NCBI RefSeq assembly: GCF_002906655.1 | Contig: NZ_CP025794.1 | Span: forward strand, 2,976,001-3,040,000 | Length of the DNA: 64,000 bases | Direction of reading: 5' to 3' | Origin: Vibrio hyugaensis | Lineage (GTDB): Bacteria > Pseudomonadota > Gammaproteobacteria > Enterobacterales > Vibrionaceae | Part shown: positions 26,962-34,768 of the stretch, one piece after another | Position numbering within the stretch: the first letter of the stretch is position 1 | How the letters are laid out: each line of letters starts with the position of its first letter | Made by a program: the position numbers and the translations under genes | The notes under the pieces: model-generated | Seen by the model: only the letters and a program-made list of their open reading frames with translations | Database searches by the model: none | Told to the model about the DNA's origin: nothing

Positions 26962-27417
26962 ATGTCTTCAGTTGTAAATAAGAATGCTGCGATCGCCGCT
27001 CAATCAGAGCAAAATATCTCCAAAAAATCGACACTTCGTAAATGGATCGAGCGTTCGCTTATGCTAACGGCGATCGTAGGTACGATAGTTGTATTTATGA
27101 TGTATGGTGATCTGATCACTCGCTATATAAACCCACCAATTTCTAAGTCAGTGATTTATGGCAAGTGGGTAGAGCAAGATGTGGCGCCATATGCTCGTGA
27201 AGAGTTTATTCTTAGTGAACGTGGTGTAACCGTAAGAGGTGCAACCGTCGCAACGGATTTCGAATTTGATGGTGATACGCTTTCTTATAAGGTTGGCTCT
27301 ACGGTACGTCGATTTGACTTCCTCGATCAGCACCATTCCGAGATGAAGCTGGACTCCAATGCCCATTATCTACCGGTTTTTCACTTAGAAGGCCATTCCA
27401 GCTTAGCGATACGCTAA
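26962..27417 (+). CDS. DUF2850 domain protein
   Basis: A 151-residue Vibrio-type DUF2850 protein of unknown function. A cytoplasmic N-terminus with basic residues (KKSTLRKWIER) precedes one transmembrane helix (about 33-50; LMLTAIVGTIVVFMMYG). The rest is probably periplasmic and beta-rich (SVIYGKWVEQD, FILSERGVTVRG). I chose the ATG at 26962 over the GTG at 26953. It is divergent from argA with 155 bases between them, and a TACAAT -10-like hexamer lies around 26927. Confidence 0.8.
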   Translation: MSSVVNKNAAIAAQSEQNISKKSTLRKWIERSLMLTAIVGTIVVFMMYGDLITRYINPPISKSVIYGKWVEQDVAPYAREEFILSERGVTVRGATVATDFEFDGDTLSYKVGSTVRRFDFLDQHHSEMKLDSNAHYLPVFHLEGHSSLAIR

Positions 27418-27695
27418 TCGTGATACATCAGACACACTGTTTAGGCTGCTCTATTTCTCGATGCTTCTTCTAGTGTGTCATCACATCTCAAGTCTCTTGC
27501 CCCGTTACTCAGACATTTTCTGGACAATTCACTGATTCGCATACTGTTATTATGTTGTCTATCCCATTGTTATGGATAAAATGGCAGCATTTAAAGTCTT
27601 TGCCTTATCGCTGATACACTTTGTCGCAGCTTTTCAATTGCGTCGTATGCATTTGTTTGCCATCCTTTTGCTATCTTCTATTACGGAAAAAACAC

Positions 27696-28808
27696 GTGTT
27701 AAAAAAACTCCTTCCTATTGTTTCTTTGAGCCTGCTATTTGGCTGTGCCGCTGAGCCTGAACAGAATCTGCTTGCTAAGCAAAACTTAGATGGCGAGTTT
27801 CCACATATCTTGAATAAGGTGGATGTGGTTGAATCGAATAAACCGCAAGATTTCACAGAGTTCAATAAACAGGCTGAACAAGTGGTCATCAAATCACCTT
27901 CAATGGCAAAAATGTACCAACCACTTTATGAAAAGTTAAGTGAATGGGCTTTGCAAAGTGGTGATACAACAGCCTTGAGTGCTTACGGTATTCAAACGGC
28001 ACAACTTGGCGGCGGTGATAAGAAGGGCAACGTGCTGTTCACAGGCTATTTCTCACCTGTGATGGAGCTGCGTCATAAACCAAATGCAACGTATAAGTAC
28101 CCTGTTTATGGCAAGCCAAATTGTGGTTCAAACTGCCCAACGCGTGCAGAAATTTATAACGGAGCGTTAGACGGTCAAGGTCTGGTATTGGGTTACGCAC
28201 CAAACCGTATTGATCCATTCATGATGGAAGTGCAGGGTAGCGGATTTGTTCATTTCGAAGATGACGATACGCTGGAATACTTTGCTTACGCAGGCAAGAA
28301 CAATAAAGCGTATGTGAGTATTGGCCGAATTCTAATTGAGCGTGGTGAAGTGCCACGTGAAGAGATGTCACTCAAAGCCATCAAAGACTGGGTGATGAAG
28401 AATGATGAAGCAACGGTTCGTGAGTTGTTAGAGCAAAACCCTTCTTATGTATTCTTTGCTCCACAAACGGACGCGCCAGTAACAGGCTCTGCGGGCATTC
28501 CTTTATTGCCAATGGCATCAGTAGCAGGCGATCGTTCGATTCTACCTATGGGGACGCCAATTTTGGCGGAAGTGCCATTGCTAAATAAAGACGGCACATG
28601 GAGTGGGGCACACCAACTTCGTCTTCTTATTGTGTTAGATACTGGCGGTGCGGTGAAGCAAAACCATCTCGATCTATACCATGGTATGGGACCACGAGCA
28701 GGTACAGAAGCGGGTCACTACAAGCACTTTGGTCGCGTGTGGAAGCTGGGCTTGGAAAACACGCCAACGCAAGCGCCTTGGGCTTTACCGCCAGAGAAGT
28801 TACAATAA
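27696..28808 (+). CDS. mltA: Membrane-bound lytic murein transglycosylase A
   Basis: Outer-membrane lipoprotein that cleaves peptidoglycan glycan strands, leaving 1,6-anhydromuramic acid ends. The start is the GTG at 27696, with CGGA eight bases before it; this gives 370 residues starting with a short signal peptide and lipobox LFGC (Cys17). The MltA barrel domain and the 3D domain follow; DTGGAVKQNHLDLYHG near the C-terminus carries the catalytic Asp region. The open frame extends upstream, but the upstream part does not look like a secretion signal. A strong terminator follows. Confidence 0.94.
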   Translation: MLKKLLPIVSLSLLFGCAAEPEQNLLAKQNLDGEFPHILNKVDVVESNKPQDFTEFNKQAEQVVIKSPSMAKMYQPLYEKLSEWALQSGDTTALSAYGIQTAQLGGGDKKGNVLFTGYFSPVMELRHKPNATYKYPVYGKPNCGSNCPTRAEIYNGALDGQGLVLGYAPNRIDPFMMEVQGSGFVHFEDDDTLEYFAYAGKNNKAYVSIGRILIERGEVPREEMSLKAIKDWVMKNDEATVRELLEQNPSYVFFAPQTDAPVTGSAGIPLLPMASVAGDRSILPMGTPILAEVPLLNKDGTWSGAHQLRLLIVLDTGGAVKQNHLDLYHGMGPRAGTEAGHYKHFGRVWKLGLENTPTQAPWALPPEKLQ

Positions 28809-28853
28809 CCGCCTAGCGAGAGGAATCGCCTCTCATCATCTAGACATTTCCTC

Positions 28854-28887
28854 AAAGAGTGCGTATAAATCGCACTCTTTGTTTTTC
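28854..28887 (+). terminator. Terminator of mltA
   Basis: AAAGAGTGCG (28854-28863) pairs perfectly with CGCACTCTTT (28871-28880) around loop TATAAAT, followed by GTTTTTCT. Confidence 0.92.
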
Positions 28888-28910
28888 TATCGATCATCTG
28901 GAACTTCAAT

Positions 28911-29720
28911 ATGCGTGAAATCGATACTCCGGCATCTGACAGCTACAACCAACGTTTTGGTGGCACTCGTCGTCTCTACGGCAACAGCGAAGTAGAAATC
29001 CTTCGTGCTGCACACGTGTGTGTGATTGGTATTGGTGGTGTAGGTTCATGGGCGGTAGAAGCGCTCGCACGTACTGGTATTGGTGAGTTGACGCTTATCG
29101 ATATGGATGACGTGTGTGTGACCAACATTAACCGTCAAATTCATGCGATGACTGGCACGGTTGGTCAAAGCAAAATTGAAGTGATGGCAGAGCGCGTTAA
29201 GCTGATTAACCCAGAGTGTAAGGTGAATCTGATTGACGACTTTATCACGCCAGATAACCAGCACGAGTACTTGAGCAAAGAGTTCGATTACGTGTTGGAT
29301 GCGATCGATAGCGTAAAAGCAAAAGCCTCGCTATTGGCTTACTGTCGTAGCAACAAGATTAAAGTGATCACGACAGGCGGTGCTGGCGGTCAAATCGATC
29401 CAACCCAAATTATGGTGGCGGATCTGACCAAGACTATCCAAGATCCACTGGCGAAGAAGATCAAAGACACTTTGCGTCGTCATCATAACTTCCCGAAAAA
29501 TCCGGCTCGTAAGTTTGGCATCGATTGTGTGTTCTCTACGGAGCAATTGAAGTACCCACAAGCAGATGGTTCAGTATGTGGCGTGAAATCGACAGCAGAA
29601 GGTCCAAAACGTATGGACTGTGCGAGTGGCTTTGGCGCGGCGACGGTTGTAACAGCAACGTTCGGTTTTGTTGCGGTATCACGCATCGTTGAAAAGCTGA
29701 TTCAAAAGCATAAGAAGTAA
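28911..29720 (+). CDS. tcdA: tRNA threonylcarbamoyladenosine dehydratase
   Basis: E1-like ATP-dependent enzyme (formerly CsdL/YgdL) that cyclises t6A at position 37 of tRNA to ct6A. The 269-residue protein has the Rossmann nucleotide motif IGIGGVGSWAVEALAR (about 39-54) and the ThiF-type DMDDVCVTNINRQ segment (about 63-75). It is followed after 20 bases by csdE, whose product delivers sulfur from CsdA and interacts with TcdA, so the pairing is functional. The cysteine in MDCASGFG lies near the C-terminus. Confidence 0.95.
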   Translation: MREIDTPASDSYNQRFGGTRRLYGNSEVEILRAAHVCVIGIGGVGSWAVEALARTGIGELTLIDMDDVCVTNINRQIHAMTGTVGQSKIEVMAERVKLINPECKVNLIDDFITPDNQHEYLSKEFDYVLDAIDSVKAKASLLAYCRSNKIKVITTGGAGGQIDPTQIMVADLTKTIQDPLAKKIKDTLRRHHNFPKNPARKFGIDCVFSTEQLKYPQADGSVCGVKSTAEGPKRMDCASGFGAATVVTATFGFVAVSRIVEKLIQKHKK

Positions 29721-29740
29721 TTCAAAGAAGAGAGCGCATC

Positions 29741-30169
29741 ATGACTGATTTCCCTGTCTCGCCGTTTGGCACTGACATCACCAGTGAAGACATCGCCGCA
29801 ACCATGCAGCAATTTAAAGGTTGGGAAGACCGCTACCGTCAGGTGATCCAATGGGGTAAAAAGCTGCCTCAAATGCCTGAAGAGCTTAAATCAGAGCAAG
29901 TTACGGTATCTGGTTGTGAAAGCTTAGTGTGGTTGGTGAGCAAAGAGCAAGAAGGCGTATGGCACTTCTGCGCTGATTCTGATGCGCGTATTGTTCGTGG
30001 TCTGATTGCCTTGGTGATGGCGGCTTACGATGGCAAAACGGCAGAACAAATCCAAGCGTTTGATATTGATGCTTACTTTGAAAAGCTGGGTTTAATTGCT
30101 CACCTAAGCCCATCGCGTGGCAATGGTTTGAAAGCGATTGTTGAGCAGATCAAAGCGCAGGCTCAGTAG
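29741..30169 (+). CDS. csdE: Sulfur acceptor CsdE
   Basis: SufE-fold protein that takes persulfide sulfur from the cysteine desulfurase CsdA and passes it on. In the 142-residue protein the acceptor cysteine is C59 in the SGCESLVWL motif. The C-terminal LSPSRGNGLKAIV segment is typical of the SufE/CsdE family. It is co-directional with tcdA (20-base gap) and convergent with csdA, which lies on the other strand beyond a shared terminator. Confidence 0.94.
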   Translation: MTDFPVSPFGTDITSEDIAATMQQFKGWEDRYRQVIQWGKKLPQMPEELKSEQVTVSGCESLVWLVSKEQEGVWHFCADSDARIVRGLIALVMAAYDGKTAEQIQAFDIDAYFEKLGLIAHLSPSRGNGLKAIVEQIKAQAQ

Positions 30170-30207
30170 TTGGCGTTGGTTAAAACCGCACAAAGAACAG
30201 AATAAAG

Positions 30208-30242
30208 AAAAGGGTTGAAGCCAAACGGTTTCAACCCTTTTT
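30208..30242. terminator. Bidirectional terminator between csdE and csdA
   Basis: AAAAGGGTTGAA (30208-30219) pairs with TTCAACCCTTTT (30230-30241); A-run and T-run on either side make it usable from both strands. Confidence 0.9.
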
Positions 30243-30260
30243 CTATCTACGGTGGTATTT

Positions 30261-31472
30261 TTAAAGCATATCGACCGCTTTCTCGACTGCTGCAATCAGC
30301 TTCTCGACATCTTTTAATGTGTTGTAGATACCAAAAGAAACACGCACTGTGCCTTTGACATTAAGTGCATCCATCAGAGGATGAGCACAGTGATGCCCAG
30401 CACGAACAGCGATACCTTGTTGATCAAGCAGTGTAGCAATGTCTTGGTGGTGAACGCCGTCCATCACAAAAGTAAGCACTGAAGCGTTCGGCTGGTAACC
30501 GAGGATTTGAATGTCGTCCAGCTGAGTCATTGCTTGGTAAGCTTTGTCCTGCAGAGAATGCAGATGTGCCTCTACTGCGGCTTGGTCGAAGCCTTGGTAC
30601 CAATCGATAGCTTTCGCTAGAGCAATCGCGCCTGCGACGTTCGGTGTACCTGCTTCAAACTTACCCGGCAAGGCAGAGAAGGTCGTTTTCTCAAACGAGA
30701 CTCTTTCGACCATTTTGCCGCCGCCGTGCCATGGTGGCATCGCTTCTAAAAGGTCAAGCTTGCCATACAGTACGCCAATACCAGCGGGTGCATACAGCTT
30801 GTGACCTGAGAAGACATAAAAGTCGACATCGAGCTCTGCCAAGTTCAACTGTTCATGAACAATACCCTGTGCACCATCGACAACCACAACAGCGCCTACC
30901 GTATGTGCCATGGCGATGATTTTCTCGATAGGTTGACGAGATCCCGTCACATTGGTGATTTGTGCACACGCTACGATTTTACAGCGCTCCGACAACAGTG
31001 CTTCAAACGCATCGATATCGAACTGGCAATCGGAGGTCATCGGAACTTTAACTATTTTTGCGCCCGTTTGCTCTGCGACAATTTGCCAAGGCACGATGTT
31101 CGCGTGGTGTTCCATTTCACTGATCAGAATTTCATCACCCGCTTGGAGTGTGCTACGAGCATAAGTTTGCGCGATTAGGTTTAGTGCTTCGGTTGCGCCT
31201 CGAGTCCAAATGATTTCTTTTGAATTGCTCGCCCCAATGAACTTAGCAACGGTTTCACGAGCGGCTTCAAATTGGCTGGTCGCGTTGGCTGTTAAGCTAT
31301 GACTGCCACGGTGCACGTTAGCATTTTGTGCACTGTAGTAACGGCTAATCACATCGATCACACACTGTGGCTTTTGTGTTGTTGCTGCGCTATCAAGGTA
31401 AACCAAAGGTGACTGGTTGACGTCTTGCTTCAGAGCTGGGAACTGTTCGCGTACAGCGTTTACGTCAAACAT
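30261..31472 (-). CDS. csdA: Cysteine desulfurase CsdA
   Basis: PLP enzyme that removes sulfur from cysteine as a persulfide and hands it to CsdE. The 403-residue group II desulfurase has the PLP lysine K225 in SGHKLYAP, the phosphate-binding RGATEALN (91-98), EHHANIVPW (121-129), and the catalytic cysteine C362 in RAGHHCAHP. Its ATG overlaps the yajL stop by one base, so it is the third gene of a leftward panE-yajL-csdA operon. In E. coli csdA sits directly upstream of csdE; here the two are convergent. Confidence 0.95.
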   Translation of the reverse strand: MFDVNAVREQFPALKQDVNQSPLVYLDSAATTQKPQCVIDVISRYYSAQNANVHRGSHSLTANATSQFEAARETVAKFIGASNSKEIIWTRGATEALNLIAQTYARSTLQAGDEILISEMEHHANIVPWQIVAEQTGAKIVKVPMTSDCQFDIDAFEALLSERCKIVACAQITNVTGSRQPIEKIIAMAHTVGAVVVVDGAQGIVHEQLNLAELDVDFYVFSGHKLYAPAGIGVLYGKLDLLEAMPPWHGGGKMVERVSFEKTTFSALPGKFEAGTPNVAGAIALAKAIDWYQGFDQAAVEAHLHSLQDKAYQAMTQLDDIQILGYQPNASVLTFVMDGVHHQDIATLLDQQGIAVRAGHHCAHPLMDALNVKGTVRVSFGIYNTLKDVEKLIAAVEKAVDML

Positions 31473-32071
31473 TATTCGTCACCAAATTCGTGATAATGCA
31501 GTGTTGGGATAGTGACTAAAGGTTCTGCAACCATCCATCCATGCTCTTTACCGGAAAGTTTGATAATGATTTCCATCGCGAACTCAAGCGCGGTTCCTGG
31601 TCCCTGACTAGTCAGTAGGTTGTGATTCACATCCATGGTGACACGCTTAGCTCGCCATTTGTCTTCAGGAATATGAGATTGGAAGCTTGGATGACATGTC
31701 ATCAAGGCTTCTGGGTAAAGGTTGTGGTGTTGCAAAACCAAAGCAGGTGCAGCACAAATTGCCGCAACCAGTTTACCTTCGTACATGTGCTGTTTCAGGA
31801 TTTCTATCATAATGGTGCTATCACGGAAGGTTTCTGCACCACCGATGCCACCAGACAGAACAATCGCATCAAACTCGTCATCGGCAATATCAACCAGCTT
31901 GCAATCCGCGGTAAGTGTCACGCCTCGAGACGCTTTCATAGTAAGTGCACCATCGAAATCTGCGCTTGCGACCGTTACGTCATAGCCTGCTCGAACCATC
32001 AAGTCGATAACGGTTACCGCTTCCATTTCTTCTGTGCCCGGCGCGATAGGTACTAAGATCTTTTTATTCAT
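31472..32071 (-). CDS. yajL: DJ-1/PfpI family protein YajL
   Basis: A 199-residue DJ-1 superfamily member, reported in E. coli as an oxidative-stress chaperone and possible deglycase; the deglycase activity is disputed. The nucleophile-elbow cysteine falls at C106 in AAICAAPA, the position known in E. coli YajL, with the acidic partner in PGTEEMEA (E15). Older annotations call it ThiJ. It overlaps panE by four bases upstream and csdA by one base downstream, so the three are tightly coupled. Confidence 0.92.
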   Translation of the reverse strand: MNKKILVPIAPGTEEMEAVTVIDLMVRAGYDVTVASADFDGALTMKASRGVTLTADCKLVDIADDEFDAIVLSGGIGGAETFRDSTIMIEILKQHMYEGKLVAAICAAPALVLQHHNLYPEALMTCHPSFQSHIPEDKWRAKRVTMDVNHNLLTSQGPGTALEFAMEIIIKLSGKEHGWMVAEPLVTIPTLHYHEFGDE

Positions 32072-32961
32072 TGTTCTGTCCAGCTTTGTTCAATCTGTTT
32101 GATGTGTTGATAGAGTTTGGTGTTCTCTGGCGTACTCATTTGATGCTTTTCGGCGGCTTTCAGCAAATAACCGGTAATAAAATCAATTTCGGTGCGACGT
32201 TGGTGAAAAACATCTTGTCTCATTGAAGAGTAGTTGGCTGCTGTTGCGTTCACCACTTGCATAATGGTGGTGTGAAGAGAATCAAAATCGACTTTTATCT
32301 CTTCTTTATTCATGACCTCCACCAACTCGCGGGTGATGTTCGCCAACTCGGTGGCGAACTTCGGAGCGGCAAGCTCACCATTCTTACATTGGTGAATTGC
32401 GGTCAGGGGGTTGATAGCACAATTGATCGCAATCTTAGTCCATAATGCAGCGTTGATATTTGGGTTCCAGTTCACCTCTGGCAAAGCGTGATTCATCACA
32501 TCTGCAAGAAAGCCACACTGAGCACCTTTAGCATTAAAACCACCCAGTTGAGTATTTCCCTGACCAGTGTGAAGAACCTGCTCTTTACTTGGTTTGTAAG
32601 CACCGTGTGTTGTTGTTGCAACTATTAATGGGTTATCAGCAAGTTTGGCTTCGATGAGTTGTGCGGTTCCCATTCCGTTGTGCATCAACATGATGATTGT
32701 GTCAGTGTTGATATAAGGAAGAAGAGGCTCAATAGCGGTTTCAACCTGCCATGCTTTTACTGTCACAACAATCAGATCTGCATTTTGCACAGAAGGGATG
32801 TGCTGATTAGAAAAACTGATTGCAGGGTTGTCATCGAGTTGGAGTAACTGCTCGCTGCTTGAGCTTCTTCCCCACAAGGAGACGTTGTGTCCAGCAAGTT
32901 TGAAGTTAGTCGCCCAAAGTGAGCCAACGGCTCCCGGACCTAGGATGAGAATATTCACCAA
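32068..32961 (-). CDS. panE: 2-dehydropantoate 2-reductase
   Basis: Reduces ketopantoate to pantoate with NADPH in pantothenate/CoA synthesis. The 297-residue protein starts with the dinucleotide motif GPGAVGSLWA (8-17); the C-terminal helical domain includes ALWTKIAINCAINPLTAI with the catalytic lysine. It is the first gene of the panE-yajL-csdA operon; panE-yajL adjacency is also seen in E. coli. Confidence 0.93.
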   Translation of the reverse strand: MVNILILGPGAVGSLWATNFKLAGHNVSLWGRSSSSEQLLQLDDNPAISFSNQHIPSVQNADLIVVTVKAWQVETAIEPLLPYINTDTIIMLMHNGMGTAQLIEAKLADNPLIVATTTHGAYKPSKEQVLHTGQGNTQLGGFNAKGAQCGFLADVMNHALPEVNWNPNINAALWTKIAINCAINPLTAIHQCKNGELAAPKFATELANITRELVEVMNKEEIKVDFDSLHTTIMQVVNATAANYSSMRQDVFHQRRTEIDFITGYLLKAAEKHQMSTPENTKLYQHIKQIEQSWTEQ

Positions 32962-33014
32962 ACGCTCTCATTAAAAAGGTTTGCTGCAAGGATAATGAGG
33001 GAAAAAAGGAAAGC

Positions 33015-33044
33015 AAATAAAAATGGCGCCAAGAGGCGCCATTT
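33015..33044 (-). terminator. Terminator of ompK
   Basis: AAATGGCGCC pairs with GGCGCCATTT around loop TCTT on the minus strand, followed by a T-rich run; it lies about 20 bases after the ompK stop. Confidence 0.88.
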
Positions 33045-33065
33045 CTGGGGAACTTATCGGTTCTA

Positions 33066-33848
33066 TTAGAACTTGTAAGTTACAGCTAGGTAGTGACCGA
33101 AGCCAGTTGACTTGAAGCCATCTGTATCTTTGATACCGTAGATGTCTTTGTAACCTTTCAGACCGTAACCCACTGCGAAGCGGTCAGAGTGCCAGTAGAT
33201 ACCGTTGAACATCGCGCCACCGCTGCTTGCAGTAGTGTATTCGTCTTTCATACCAAATTGGTAATCGATGTAACCTTGGTAAGAAATGAATGAACCGTTT
33301 TCGAAGAAGTAGAAAGGTTTGAACCAGTTAGTCGAGATTTGGAAACCGTTCCAATCTTTTTGGTTTGAATCGTAAGTACCGTAAAGGTTAAGACCTACTT
33401 TACCGAACCAAGGAACCATTACGTCAGAACCAAGACCTACTTTTTGAGTGTTAACTTGAGAAGCGCCACCCCACTCCATAAGAGTAGATACGTAAAGCTC
33501 TTGAACTGGACCGAAAGATAGGTCTTTACCAGTTAGTGCGTCTAGAGACATACGTGGTGCGAACTTCATGAAGATCTTCTCAGCACCAGCTTTGTCGCTG
33601 CCTGGATCTGAAGTTAGGTTGAATACGTCAACGTAACCGTATAGGTCGAAGATACCAGAGCGACCGCCGAATTCCATTTCTAGGTAGTCGTGTGAAGACT
33701 CACCAGGAAGTTCGTCAAATGCACCCATTAGGTTGAATTGCATCCACTTGTAATCGTTCTTGTGGATGTCGCCATCTGAGTAGTCAGCAGCCAGTACTGG
33801 TGCTGAAGTAGCCGCTAGAAGGCTAAGAGCTAAAAGTGATTTACGCAT
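33066..33848 (-). CDS. ompK: Outer membrane protein OmpK (Tsx family)
   Basis: A 260-residue outer-membrane beta-barrel of the nucleoside-channel Tsx/OmpK family; in vibrios OmpK is the receptor of phage KVP40 and an abundant surface antigen. It has a 20-residue signal peptide ending in PVLA-A, alternating barrel strands, and a C-terminal aromatic residue (AVTYKF) for BAM recognition. A CRP-like palindrome about 130 bases upstream fits catabolite control, as known for E. coli tsx. The ATG is preceded by GAGAGTCCCC. Confidence 0.93.
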   Translation of the reverse strand: MRKSLLALSLLAATSAPVLAADYSDGDIHKNDYKWMQFNLMGAFDELPGESSHDYLEMEFGGRSGIFDLYGYVDVFNLTSDPGSDKAGAEKIFMKFAPRMSLDALTGKDLSFGPVQELYVSTLMEWGGASQVNTQKVGLGSDVMVPWFGKVGLNLYGTYDSNQKDWNGFQISTNWFKPFYFFENGSFISYQGYIDYQFGMKDEYTTASSGGAMFNGIYWHSDRFAVGYGLKGYKDIYGIKDTDGFKSTGFGHYLAVTYKF

Positions 33849-33974
33849 AAGGGGACTCTCTATGTTTGTAATGATTCAGAACACGCAATCTGTGCTGCGC
33901 TTTCCAATTGGCGGGAATAATAGCGATAAAAATCTCAAATGAAAGTGATAAAGGATGCAAAAATGAAGGTTTTT

Positions 33975-33990
33975 AGTGAGGTTCATCACG
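33975..33990. promoter_or_regulatory. Candidate CRP site of ompK
   Basis: AGTGA-GGTTCA-TCACG keeps the GTGA-N6-TCAC core of CRP sites intact and lies about 130 bases upstream of the ompK start. Confidence 0.55.
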
Positions 33991-34117
33991 AAATTAATTT
34001 ATTTCACGGAACTTTTTGGTTGTTGCATTGATTTGCAATAAATATGTGACGAGTGTCGTTTGCGTAAACGTTTTTATGACTTTTTAAGCCAGTCGATTAA
34101 CCAACATAAATCGTTAG

Positions 34118-34143
34118 TGATCTGACTAATAGGCCGTTCGTAT
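34118..34143 (+). promoter_or_regulatory. Candidate ECF (RpoE/ChrR-type) promoter
   Basis: TGATC, a 16-base spacer, then CGTAT matches the TGATC-N16-CGTA promoter pattern associated with ChrR-controlled ECF sigma factors (ECF11). It ends 29 bases upstream of the first gene of a four-gene run that includes such a sigma factor and its anti-sigma, implying autoregulation. Confidence 0.65.
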
Positions 34144-34171
34144 GAGTGTGGGAACCAAAGAGGACGTTTGA

Positions 34172-34768
34172 ATGAAAGAAGTCATGTTATTCCCATTAAC
34201 CTCAGTTGTTTTACCGGAAGGCAAAATGAATCTGCGTATTTTTGAACCACGATATACAAGAATGGTGAAAGAATGCAGCCTCCGAAACGTTGGTTTTGGT
34301 GTTTGTCTTGTCGGTAGTGAGGGGGCCCCTAAAGCGGTGGGAAATGTGTCATCCATCGGGACTTTGGTCACCATCGTTGATTTTGAAACACACAGTGATG
34401 GGCTTCTTGGTATCACCGTAGTCGGTGAAAAACGTTTTACGGTCAAGCGAATCAGAGCAGACTCTGATGGTTTGCGTCATGCAGAGGTCGAGTGGTTAGA
34501 CAACTGGCAGCAGCCTTTGTCGTCACCGGATTTCATTTATCTAAGCCATCAGCTCGCTCATGTGTATGAGCAATTTCCTCAACTAGGGACACTATACCAA
34601 CATCGTTTTTATGATGACCCATCATGGGTAGTGCAAAGATGGCTTGAGCTATTACCATTGGAAAGCGCTTTATTTGAACGATTGGTGGGGGCAGAGGATT
34701 GCCTTCCCGCATTAAATTTTCTTAACGATGCCATTGAAGCCCCACCTCAAAGAGAGACAAGGATATGA
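34172..34768 (+). CDS. LON substrate-binding domain protein
   Basis: A 198-residue stand-alone protein with the N-terminal substrate-binding domain of Lon protease (MLFPLTSVVLPEGKMNLRIFEPRYTRMV is the domain start) and no AAA+ or protease part. Stand-alone LON-N proteins are widespread and of unclear function; roles as adaptors or substrate binders are suggested but unproven. It is the first gene behind the candidate ECF promoter. Its stop overlaps the next ATG by four bases (ATGA type), implying coupling with the DUF4397 lipoprotein. Confidence 0.85.
   Translation: MKEVMLFPLTSVVLPEGKMNLRIFEPRYTRMVKECSLRNVGFGVCLVGSEGAPKAVGNVSSIGTLVTIVDFETHSDGLLGITVVGEKRFTVKRIRADSDGLRHAEVEWLDNWQQPLSSPDFIYLSHQLAHVYEQFPQLGTLYQHRFYDDPSWVVQRWLELLPLESALFERLVGAEDCLPALNFLNDAIEAPPQRETRI

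Larger units (their letters stand above)
33849..34171. other. ompK / ECF operon divergent intergenic region
   Basis: About 320 AT-rich bases between leftward ompK and the rightward ECF sigma operon. It holds a CRP-like palindrome (33976-33989), a TGTGA half-site near 34046, a CGTTTGCG/AAACG stretch near 34057 resembling a PurR/CytR-type half operator, and the candidate ECF promoter at 34118-34143. No gene is seen. Confidence 0.5.

Noticed and set aside
34046..34075. PurR/CytR-like half operator near CGTTTGCGTAAACG
   Set aside because: Only one half matches; the second half is off by spacing and sequence, so it does not support a named site.
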